Under the pieces are notes generated by a model, which saw nothing but the letters and a program-made list of their open reading frames with translations, had not been told where the DNA came from and searched no databases. A stretch of 64,000 nucleotides of DNA from Antrihabitans stalagmiti (GTDB taxonomy: Bacteria; Actinomycetota; Actinomycetes; Mycobacteriales; Mycobacteriaceae), in contig NZ_JAEMNV010000004.1 in the NCBI RefSeq assembly GCF_016482825.1, positions 1-64,000 on the forward strand. The letters run 5' to 3'. Shown here piece by piece: positions 35,046-41,841 of the stretch (its first letter is position 1; each line of letters starts with the position of its first letter). A program made the position numbers and the translations under genes.

Positions 35046-35610
35046 CACCCATTTCGTCAACGGTCGATCGGTGCGCCCGCCGTTCGACGACGGCTTGCAG
35101 ACCGCGGTCGTTGCCATGGGGTGTTTCTGGGGAGCAGAGAAGGTCTTCTGGCAACTCGACGGTGTCAGCGCGACAGCGGTCGGTTACACGGGCGGCTTCA
35201 CACCGAATCCGTCCTACGAGGAGGTCTGCTCCGGGCGGACCGGCCACACCGAAGCGGTCCTCGTCGTGTTCGATCCGAAGATTATCGGCTATACGTCCGT
35301 CCTTCGGCACTTCTGGGAGAATCACGACCCCACGCAGGGCATGCGGCAGGGGAACGACCATGGCACGCAATACCGTTCGGCGATCTTCACGACGACCCCC
35401 GACCAGATCGACGTAGCCAGAGCCACCGCGAAGACATATGCGGAGCGGCTCGGCGCGGCGGGCTATGGCGAGATCACCACCGAAATCGCACCGGCGTCGG
35501 AGTTCTACTACGCCGAGCGGTACCACCAGCAGTACCTTGCAAAAAATCCCGGCGGGTACTGCCCTGTGCACGCGACGGGCGTCAGTTGCCCGGTCGGTTC
35601 CAACACTTAG
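34942..35610 (+). CDS. msrA: Peptide methionine-S-sulfoxide reductase MsrA
   Basis: The 222-residue MsrA is of the long E. coli type: an N-terminal extension with ALPGRSEPI, then the active-site [13 protein letters not shown], the GTQYRSAIF block and a C-terminal [15 protein letters not shown] with two recycling Cys. It repairs oxidised methionine in the cytoplasm using thioredoxin. ATG 34942 lies inside the acyltransferase frame, and the match of the N-terminal extension to the E. coli protein supports this start. The TAG stop is made of TA plus the first G of a MITE. Confidence 0.95.
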   Translation: MSWFQELLGRVGAKSTLVTAGEALPGRSEPIRPPDTHFVNGRSVRPPFDDGLQTAVVAMGCFWGAEKVFWQLDGVSATAVGYTGGFTPNPSYEEVCSGRTGHTEAVLVVFDPKIIGYTSVLRHFWENHDPTQGMRQGNDHGTQYRSAIFTTTPDQIDVARATAKTYAERLGAAGYGEITTEIAPASEFYYAERYHQQYLAKNPGGYCPVHATGVSCPVGSNT

Positions 35611-35770
35611 GGCGTGCCTCCCAAACCCTATCGGCGCCCCCGGCGCCAGATTGCCGCCCAGCTGCGTTGTCGTCGTCGCCGATCCAACAACGGGATCGGA
35701 CTCCTTCTCCGCCTTGCTGGATCGACAATCCGATCACCGTGAGCATCCGAGGGGTTTGGGAGACACGCCC
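35610..35770. mobile_element. 161-bp MITE-like element with TA target duplication
   Basis: Terminal inverted repeats GGGCGTGCCTCCCAAACCC (left, 35610-35628) and GGGTTTGGGAGACACGCCC (right, 35752-35770) match at 18 of 19 positions. TA flanks both ends (35608-35609, 35771-35772), as expected of a TA-duplicating transposase. The inside has no open frame of useful length, but has a short hairpin CCGATCCAACAACGGGATCGG. It lies exactly between two convergent genes and completes the TAG stop of each. No transposase gene or second copy is present in the window. Confidence 0.88.
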
Positions 35771-36372
35771 TAGAGCGGCGGCGCAACATCGGCCGAGTCG
35801 GAACTGGTACGTGGGTCGTTGGCGTCGTGCGCTGCCCACCAGCGCAGACCGCCGTCGATGAATTCCTGCGTATCGACCGTATTGCCGTCTCGGTCTGTGA
35901 TTTGCAGCGACGTGAACCACACCCGGAGATCGAGTTCGCGTGGCGCCATGCCCTCTTCTTGTGACAGCTCGAGCACGTGCGGCGCGGCATCTTCGGCGAG
36001 AGCGGTGTCGAAGCTGAGCAGGTCGCCCCACTGAGTCCAACTGCTCTCGGGCAGGTCGATGAATTCCCAGCCGTGCAGATGGCAGCCGCCGAAGCTGTGC
36101 AGCGCCTCGGGAAGCTCGTCGAGCGTGAGCGGCAGCACGAGGGGTTCGGACTGATTCAGGGCTTGAGTTCGCAGTGACGCCGCGATCCGGCTGACACCTG
36201 AGCAGGTGACGATCACGGTTCGGTCCTGCGGTGCTGGGCCCGATTCGGGCAGCGTAAGTACGTCGAGAGTCACCTGGAACACGAGGTTCGTCCGGTCGAC
36301 ATCGATTTCTAGGCAGGTTGCTTCGGACAGGGCGGTGTTGAGGCCCTTGCGTTGCACATCGCTCAGATCCAC
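35770..36372 (-). CDS. Conserved hypothetical protein (200 aa)
   Basis: The 200-residue soluble acidic protein has no membrane segment or signal peptide. It reads as alternating strands and helices, with LHGWEFIDLPESSWTQWGD and FIDGGLRWWAAHDA as distinctive Trp-rich stretches. No family is recognised. ATG 36372 is used. Its TAG stop (35770-35772) takes its last base from the MITE, so the natural C-terminus may once have been different. Confidence 0.75.
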   Translation of the reverse strand: MDLSDVQRKGLNTALSEATCLEIDVDRTNLVFQVTLDVLTLPESGPAPQDRTVIVTCSGVSRIAASLRTQALNQSEPLVLPLTLDELPEALHSFGGCHLHGWEFIDLPESSWTQWGDLLSFDTALAEDAAPHVLELSQEEGMAPRELDLRVWFTSLQITDRDGNTVDTQEFIDGGLRWWAAHDANDPRTSSDSADVAPPL

Positions 36373-36481
36373 CCGTTCAGGCTATCGGATTGTGTTCTCG
36401 AAGGAACCGATCGCCGCCAGCCGGCGTCAAAGGTGATGTAGGGAGAAGCCGAAAAATACATGCGCTCTACGCCCAGTCGCT

Positions 36482-36524
36482 GCGCCGAGTCGGGTCCTTG
36501 GAGGGGGAGGACCCGACTCGGCGC
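36482..36524. other. Perfect 17-bp hairpin in a non-coding region
   Basis: GCGCCGAGTCGGGTCCT (36482-36498) and AGGACCCGACTCGGCGC (36508-36524) pair perfectly around a 9-base G-rich loop. It lies about 110 bp upstream of the hypothetical gene starting at 36372 and about 330 bp before the rhodanese gene. No T-run follows on either strand. It could be a terminator, an RNA structure or a protein-binding site. Confidence 0.7.
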
Positions 36525-36600
36525 ATCGTCGTTTATACGTACGGTCGTATTCGAGATTCGAGGTCGGTCGACTGGGTGTTTGCTGCGAGCAAGCACGAAC

Positions 36601-36713
36601 TGTGGATATCGGACCGCGCATTTGTTCACTTCTGTGGATCAGCCTGTGGAAACTGTGGATAACCCACCTTTGTGCGGTGACCCACATCACAGAACAGAGC
36701 AGAATGTGGGGAA
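36601..36713 (+). promoter_or_regulatory. Cluster of DnaA-box-like sites
   Basis: Within 62 bp lie TGTGGATAT (36601), TGTGGATCA (36633), TGTGGAAAC (36645) and TGTGGATAA (36654), all in one orientation. The last is a perfect DnaA box (TTATCCACA on the other strand). Weaker matches are TGACCCACA (36678) and TGTGGGGAA (36705). The region 36373-36851 has no convincing gene. Known DnaA-box clusters outside oriC include titration and reactivation sites (datA, DARS). No dnaA or dnaN gene is nearby, so a primary oriC is unlikely. Confidence 0.6.
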
Positions 36714-36851
36714 GAGCGCGCAAAACAAACCGCTCGTTCGAGTTCGCTGAAAGTTTTCCGTATCAGAGATTAGGGAAGGTTTGCCGAGTGGGGGCAGTAC
36801 TACCGTCCCTTTGCATGCCCGGGTCGGGCGAGGCGTGACAGTATCGGTGGT

Positions 36852-37196
36852 GTGACATTCCCTCACGTCGACTCAGTTTCCGTTGCCGACCTGCCCGCGG
36901 ATTTCTCGGACTCCGTCGTCCTGCTCGACGTCCGCGAGGCCGACGAGTGGGAGCTCGGCCATGCCCCGAGCGCCGTACACATTCCGATGGGTGACGTGCC
37001 TGCGCGGTTCGGCGAAATCGATCCCGACGCGCAGCTTTACGTCATTTGCCGACAAGGCGGGCGCTCCGCGCGGGTTGTCGAATATCTTCAACAGGTGGGA
37101 TACGAATCGGTCAACGTGCGCGGTGGCATGGTCGCATGGCAGAAGGCGGGTCTGCCGCTGGTGAGCGACGGCAGCGCCGAGGCGAAGATCTACTGA
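36852..37196 (+). CDS. Single-domain rhodanese-like protein
   Basis: The 114-residue rhodanese has the active-site loop CRQGGRSARV, containing the persulfide-forming Cys, and the family start LLDVREADEWELGHAPSAVHIP. It would transfer sulfane sulfur in the cytoplasm; the partner is unknown. GTG 36852 is used. It lies 34 bp before the DUF4328 gene in the same direction, so rhodanese, DUF4328 and the phosphodiesterase genes form a likely operon. Confidence 0.9.
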   Translation: MTFPHVDSVSVADLPADFSDSVVLLDVREADEWELGHAPSAVHIPMGDVPARFGEIDPDAQLYVICRQGGRSARVVEYLQQVGYESVNVRGGMVAWQKAGLPLVSDGSAEAKIY

Positions 37197-37230
37197 TGAT
37201 CCGAACCTGTCGAACGGATGTCCGTCGCCG

Positions 37231-38259
37231 ATGAGTGCTCCGATTCCAGGCAAGGTCATCCAAGTCTGCGCACGCTGCGGTACGCGGTGGCAGGTCCAGC
37301 AATCGCCTGCGCAGTGGTGTCCGAGGTGCCGTGGTGTCCTGTCGGCGCCGATGGCTGCGGCCAGTGCGCCCGCGCAGCAGCGTCGCGCCTATCGCTGGGT
37401 GGCGCGCCGCCCCGATGCTGGTCGCCCGTCGGCTCCTGCGGCAACTACGATCCCGCGCAACCGTCGCTACGGCTCGACCCCGCAGTGGGGACTGGTGGAC
37501 CCACCGCCACCACCGCCGAAGATGGACGACGCCGATCTCGCCGGGCTCGGTCGGCACGTGGTCAACATCTTCACGCTCACCGCGATCTTGTTCTTCCTCG
37601 CTGCCGTAGCCGAAGTCGGACGCTATGCGATCCTGTTGCGCAATCGCACTCGCCTGATCGACCCGCTGCTGCTCGCCGCATCCGACACGGCTGTGCTCGC
37701 GACGTCGATCCTCGCGCTGATGGTCACGACACTCGCGGTGTTCGCCGCGGCGGGGTGGCTGATCGGCGCCCGACGGCGGGCCTTCGAGCGCGACGGTCGG
37801 CGTGATCCAAGGCCCGTCGAACAGATCGTGATGGGCTGCATCATCCCTGGCGCGAATCTGATCTTCCCCGGCGTCTTCCTCACCGAAATCACCCGCGACG
37901 CACTGCCCCGCACACGACGGCTCGTTGTCGTCTGGTGGTGTGCATGGGCGTTCGGCGCGGTTGTCGCACTCGTTGCGCTCGTGTGGCGGTTCCGCACGTC
38001 CCTGCAGGCGGAGGCAGATGGCGTGCTGCTCAACGCTTTCGCCGATCTGGTCGCCGTCGGCGTCGCGATCGTGACGATTCTGGTCATCCGCGAGTTGGAC
38101 GGTCAGGATGTCCTCGGACGGCGTCGCGCAGTCAAACGCTGGCTCGTTGCAACCGGGCCTGCCACACACGTGATCGCCCCCGTTCGTCCAGCGGTACGCC
38201 CCGAACCAATTGGCGGTGCGGGGTCAGACGATGCGCAGCAGGAGGTCATGGCGAAATGA
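37231..38259 (+). CDS. DUF4328 membrane protein with N-terminal zinc ribbon
   Basis: The 342-residue protein has an N-terminal zinc ribbon (VCARCGTRWQ and WCPRCRGVL), a Pro-rich linker (about 40-95) and a DUF4328 membrane domain with about six helices. The ending is polar. Family function is unknown. From memory it corresponds to Rv3843c, which sits beside glpQ1 in M. tuberculosis as here. Its stop overlaps the start of the phosphodiesterase gene (ATGA). Confidence 0.85.
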   Translation: MSAPIPGKVIQVCARCGTRWQVQQSPAQWCPRCRGVLSAPMAAASAPAQQRRAYRWVARRPDAGRPSAPAATTIPRNRRYGSTPQWGLVDPPPPPPKMDDADLAGLGRHVVNIFTLTAILFFLAAVAEVGRYAILLRNRTRLIDPLLLAASDTAVLATSILALMVTTLAVFAAAGWLIGARRRAFERDGRRDPRPVEQIVMGCIIPGANLIFPGVFLTEITRDALPRTRRLVVVWWCAWAFGAVVALVALVWRFRTSLQAEADGVLLNAFADLVAVGVAIVTILVIRELDGQDVLGRRRAVKRWLVATGPATHVIAPVRPAVRPEPIGGAGSDDAQQEVMAK

Positions 38260-39026
38260 GCCCGGACAATCGTGCGCCGTTCGTCGTCGCACACCGCGGA
38301 GCGTCGGCCGCCAAGCAGGAGCACACACTCGCCGCGTACGAACTTGCCCTGCAGGAAGGCGCTGACGGGCTCGAGTGCGACGTTCGGCTGACTCGGGACG
38401 GTCATCTCGTGTGTGTGCACGACCGCACGGTCGACAGGACGTCGTCCGGCACCGGCCTGGTCAGTGAGATGACGCTGGAGGAACTGCAGCAACTGGATTT
38501 CGGTGGTGACGACGACGCAGCAGCGGTGCTGACGCTCTCCGAATTGATCACCCTGGTGCTGGATTGGCGCAGCAGACCGATCAAGCTTTTCGTCGAGACC
38601 AAACACCCCGTGCGCTACGGCGGCCTCGTCGAGAACAAGTTGCTCGCCGAGCTGCAGAGGTTCGGTATCGCGTCGCCGCCGTCGGCTGCCCATTCTCGAG
38701 CGGTTGTCATGTCTTTCGCCGCCACAGCGGTATGGCGGATTCGGCGATCAGCGCCGCTGTTGCCGACCGTCCTGCTCGGCGATTCGTCGGTCTACCTCGG
38801 TGGTGGCGCAGCGACAACAGTCGGGGCCACCGCGGTCGGTCCGTCGGTGAAGACGTTGCGTGACCACCCCGACCTCGTCGATCGCGCCGCAGCAGCCGGC
38901 CGCGCGACCTACTGCTGGACCGTCGACGACGCCGACGACGTGAAACTGTGCCGCGAACTCGGCGTCAGCTGGATAGCGACAAACCATCCAGGACGCACCA
39001 AGGCGATGCTCGCCGAACTAGCCTGA
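38256..39026 (+). CDS. glpQ1: Glycerophosphodiester phosphodiesterase
   Basis: The 256-residue enzyme cuts deacylated phospholipids to glycerol 3-phosphate and an alcohol. The GDPD motifs are complete: VAHRGASAAKQEHT, ADGLECDVRLTRDGHLV, HDRTVDRTSSGTG and the Lys in FVETKHP. There is no signal peptide, so it acts in the cytoplasm. Its start overlaps the DUF4328 stop by 4 bp. It ends 12 bp before a convergent DUF5685 gene, where conserved order with mycobacteria breaks. Confidence 0.93.
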   Translation: MSPDNRAPFVVAHRGASAAKQEHTLAAYELALQEGADGLECDVRLTRDGHLVCVHDRTVDRTSSGTGLVSEMTLEELQQLDFGGDDDAAAVLTLSELITLVLDWRSRPIKLFVETKHPVRYGGLVENKLLAELQRFGIASPPSAAHSRAVVMSFAATAVWRIRRSAPLLPTVLLGDSSVYLGGGAATTVGATAVGPSVKTLRDHPDLVDRAAAAGRATYCWTVDDADDVKLCRELGVSWIATNHPGRTKAMLAELA

Positions 39027-39038
39027 CCCGCCCTCGAC

Positions 39039-40130
39039 TCAGCAGCAGTCGCAACAATCGCAGCAGTCGCTGCAGTCGGATCGCTTGTTGTTGTTGTTTC
39101 CCCGGCACCAGCCGCGTTTGGGGCGGCGGTCCCATGGATCTTCGTAGGGGTCCTTGCAGCAGAGTTGGCCCGTGCAGCACAACCCTGTCCACACGGCGCA
39201 GCCCGAGAATGCGCCACGTCGCGGCGGTGGCGGCGGCTGATAGGGCGGTTGGTAGGACGGGCCGTACGGGTCGTAGCTGCCGAAGACGCGATTGACCGAC
39301 TCGGCTAGTTCGTGGGCGAGAAGTTGGTGCGCCAACCTCGAATCATGGCTGTAATCAACGTCTTTCAAGGCAAGTCGGATGCCGATGACGGCGTCGTCGC
39401 AGAGGTTCCGTGCTTGTGTGCGGTCGGTATCGGTGACGGCCAGAGGATTGAAGGCGCCGGTAGCCGTGTCTGTCTGGTGGTCTTCGACGGCGTCGAGGAG
39501 GTGGGCGAGGCGGCCGAAGAGTTTGCCTGCTTCGGCGAGTGGTGTGGCGTTGTGGGGTTTGTCGGCGAGGTGTGCGGTGTGGGCGAAGGCGGCGGCGGTG
39601 GCTGTTTCGGTGGGTTCGGTGAGGGTGAGCAGTGCGGTGGTGGGTCCGGCGGTGTGTTCGAGGGTGGTTTGGCGGTCGACGGCGTCGAGGAGGATGGTGG
39701 GGTCGAAGCCGAGGGTGGTGGTGGTTCCGGTGCCGGCGCGGTCCCAGGTGGTGGCGATGCGTTTGGCGGCTGCGGCGATCGGTTTTCGGGCCATGACGCC
39801 GTCTTTGTCGGCGATGTGGTCGCGGACTTTGGCGGAGGCGAGGATGAGGGAGACGCCGGCGGCGAGGTGGGCTCCTTCGCCGGTGGCGACGGTGGCGGTG
39901 CGCATGCCGCGGAGTGGGCAGGGTCCGGCGGTGCGGCGGTCGGGTGTGGGGTGGTCGGTTTGGGCTTCGGTGAGGACGGAGATGACGAGTCCGTCGTAGT
40001 TGGTTGCGATGCGGGCGAATTGGCCGTGGTCTTTGCGGAGGGCGAGGCAGAGGCCGCAGAGGTGGGCCAGCCATTGGGTTTGCATGTCCTCGCTGAGCCG
40101 GTGTCGACACGGCCGCACAATCCCGAACAT
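39039..40130 (-). CDS. DUF5685-family protein with cysteine-rich tail (copy A)
   Basis: The 363-residue protein has a helical N-terminal domain with conserved Cys/His (VRPCRHRLS, AHLCGLCLALRKDHG) and NYDGLV. Its C-terminal tail carries 13 Cys in about 58 residues (GLCCTGQLCCKDPY, ending DCSDCCDCCDCC), which looks metal-binding or metallothionein-like. The two parts are joined by a Pro/Tyr linker. The first 653 bp match copy B (44812-45464) except for one silent base, while the linker and tail differ. The block has a C/A-rich coding strand unlike its neighbours. Function is unknown; metal storage or a scaffold is a guess. Confidence 0.85.
   Translation of the reverse strand: MFGIVRPCRHRLSEDMQTQWLAHLCGLCLALRKDHGQFARIATNYDGLVISVLTEAQTDHPTPDRRTAGPCPLRGMRTATVATGEGAHLAAGVSLILASAKVRDHIADKDGVMARKPIAAAAKRIATTWDRAGTGTTTTLGFDPTILLDAVDRQTTLEHTAGPTTALLTLTEPTETATAAAFAHTAHLADKPHNATPLAEAGKLFGRLAHLLDAVEDHQTDTATGAFNPLAVTDTDRTQARNLCDDAVIGIRLALKDVDYSHDSRLAHQLLAHELAESVNRVFGSYDPYGPSYQPPYQPPPPPRRGAFSGCAVWTGLCCTGQLCCKDPYEDPWDRRPKRGWCRGNNNNKRSDCSDCCDCCDCC
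39478..40130 (-). repeat. Near-identical 653-bp block shared by the two DUF5685 genes (copy A)
   Basis: The block begins exactly at the start codon (40130) and ends inside codon 218. It equals 44812-45464 with a single difference (GTTGCGATG compared with GTGGCGATG, silent). Both copies are in the same direction, 5.3 kb apart. Upstream and downstream sequences diverge at once, which suggests gene conversion or a recent partial duplication. Confidence 0.95.
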
Positions 40131-40241
40131 TGCTTCCCCTAACGAGTAGGCGCCGACCTGATGGGCTGGCTAGGAGAATAATTCAACCGACGTGATTCGG
40201 CGCTGCAAACGACCGGTGCCGACGCAAGCTCACCGGAGACG

Positions 40242-41702
40242 TCAGTCCGACCACTCCCAGGAATCCATGATCGCTTCGTATTCGGCGACGCCGAGATTGA
40301 ACGCCTCGGGGAGTCCGGTGTAGGTGACGATGTACTCGGTGCTCTTGTGCCGCACGTAAAGTTGGCGTCCCCGAACGTCTTTCGGGACTTGCCCGTCTTT
40401 CGCGTAGAGGCTGTAGGTGAAGCGCCGTGCGGGTTCCCCACCGACCGTCGTTGCCTCGACGCCACCGGAATCGATGACGCCCTTGACGTCGTCCTCGATT
40501 CCTTTGGCATTGATTTCTGCGGACTCGTCGACAGTTTTGCCACGACTCGACGACGGATTCTTGCTGACGAGGATGTTCGCCTGCCCGTCGGAGGTGAGAA
40601 GTTTGAGCAAATCCTCGGGATCCTCGGCACTCCAGCCGTCGGGCAGGCTCACGACGAAACTGCCGTCCGAGGCTTCGGCAGTCGGTCCGGCGGCGGCTTG
40701 GCTGGTTGTGGTCGAGCCCCCGGATCCGCTGTCGCCAGACCCGACCTGCACTGCGACGACAACGCCGATCGCGACGACCGCAGCAGCGACCGCAGCTCCG
40801 ACGCCGATCAACAGACCCCGATTGCTTCCGGACTTCTGGGCGGGTGCGGTGTTGATCGCCAGCGCGCGTGCTGCGTCTTCGGCAAGTTCGTGACAGCTGT
40901 TGTAGCGATGCTCAGGTGCCTTCGCAAGCGCACGTGCAATCACCCGGTCGATGGCCGGTGGCAACCCGGGACGGACCTGCGACGGTTGCGGTGGCGGGGC
41001 GGTGAGGTGGGCGTGCATTGTCGCCGCCATCGAATTGCGCGGGTACGGATAGCTTCCCGTCAGCATTTGATACAGCGTGCAGCCGAGCGCATAGATGTCG
41101 ACCCGATGATCGACGTGGCTGCCTTCGAGTTGCTCGGGCGCGGCATAGGCGATCGTCGCGAGGACGTCCCCCGGCATGGTCAGACCTTCGTTCGCGGACG
41201 CGATGGCTCGCGCGATCCCGAAGTCGGTGAGCAGCGCGGACTCTCGGCTGTACCGATCGATCGGTGGTGTGACGAGGATGTTGGCTGGCTTCACGTCACG
41301 GTGCAGCAGTCCGTGGCTGTGCGCGTAGTCGAGCGCTTTCGCGGCGTCGCTGATGATGTCGACCGTGCGCTGAACGGTAAGTACGTTGGGTCCGGCCTCG
41401 ATCAGTTCCGCGGCGTCGCGACCTTCGATGTATTGCATCGAGATCCACAGCTGATCGCCTTCGGCGCCACGGTCGTACACCGAGACGATGTTCGGATGCC
41501 GCATGGCGGCAGCGATATCCGCTTCACGTTCGAACCTCGCGCGAAATTCGGGGTTGCGAGCATTGCCGCCGCTGAGCAGTTTGACGGCGTCGTTTCGGGG
41601 CAGGCGAGGGTGCGCGGCCAGGTACACCGAACCCATTCCGCCCACACCTAGCAGCCGGATGATCCGGTATCCGGCAAAAATCGATCCCGGCGCCAGCGTC
41701 AC
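40242..41702 (-). CDS. Membrane Ser/Thr protein kinase (PASTA-less, PknH-like layout)
   Basis: The 486-residue kinase has a cytoplasmic Hanks-type domain (about 10-270), one membrane helix (about 300-322, GVGAAVAAAVVAIGVVVAV) and an extracellular sensor domain of about 160 residues. Catalytic residues are present: LGVGGMGSVY loop, AVKLL Lys, HRDVKPANIL and TDFGIAR. The outer domain (FVVSLPDGWSAEDPEDLL) resembles LpqN/PknH-type ligand modules. GTG 41702 is preferred to GTG 41726. It is divergent from the permease gene and bracketed by the two DUF5685 genes, so they may form one signalling unit (inference). Confidence 0.92.
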   Translation of the reverse strand: MTLAPGSIFAGYRIIRLLGVGGMGSVYLAAHPRLPRNDAVKLLSGGNARNPEFRARFEREADIAAAMRHPNIVSVYDRGAEGDQLWISMQYIEGRDAAELIEAGPNVLTVQRTVDIISDAAKALDYAHSHGLLHRDVKPANILVTPPIDRYSRESALLTDFGIARAIASANEGLTMPGDVLATIAYAAPEQLEGSHVDHRVDIYALGCTLYQMLTGSYPYPRNSMAATMHAHLTAPPPQPSQVRPGLPPAIDRVIARALAKAPEHRYNSCHELAEDAARALAINTAPAQKSGSNRGLLIGVGAAVAAAVVAIGVVVAVQVGSGDSGSGGSTTTSQAAAGPTAEASDGSFVVSLPDGWSAEDPEDLLKLLTSDGQANILVSKNPSSSRGKTVDESAEINAKGIEDDVKGVIDSGGVEATTVGGEPARRFTYSLYAKDGQVPKDVRGRQLYVRHKSTEYIVTYTGLPEAFNLGVAEYEAIMDSWEWSD

Positions 41703-41775
41703 CGCGCGAGAATAACACCGCCCCACTCGCGAATTCGGCTACGTTGCGAGAGTTACTACTGACTGGGGTTCGTAC

Positions 41776-41841
41776 ATGCCACCCGTACCGTCCATGCCAC
41801 CGCTGCCGATCACGGCCGACGAGACGATCTGCCTGTGCTAG
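41776..41841 (+). CDS. Possible 21-residue leader peptide ending in CLC
   Basis: A 22-codon open frame (MPPVPSMPPLPITADETICL plus a final C) overlaps the GTG of the permease gene by 7 bp. Its length and overlap fit a leader used for translational coupling, or a tiny secreted/modified peptide. A ribosome site is weak (GGGG about eight bases upstream). No modifying enzyme is nearby. Coding status is uncertain. Confidence 0.3.
   Translation: MPPVPSMPPLPITADETICLC

Noticed and set aside
36601-36713. The DnaA-box cluster as the main chromosomal origin
   Set aside because: No dnaA, dnaN, rpmH or parB genes are in the window, and gene order places this region apart from the usual dnaA-dnaN origin.
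36390-36838. Several short frames between the hypothetical gene and the rhodanese gene
   Set aside because: They run through a perfect hairpin and the DnaA-box cluster and have no ribosome site or family.
39039-39110. CAG/GTC-rich repeats at the DUF5685 gene ends as a microsatellite
   Set aside because: They are in-frame codons for the Cys/Asp tail, and the two tails differ in a way that keeps the reading frame.
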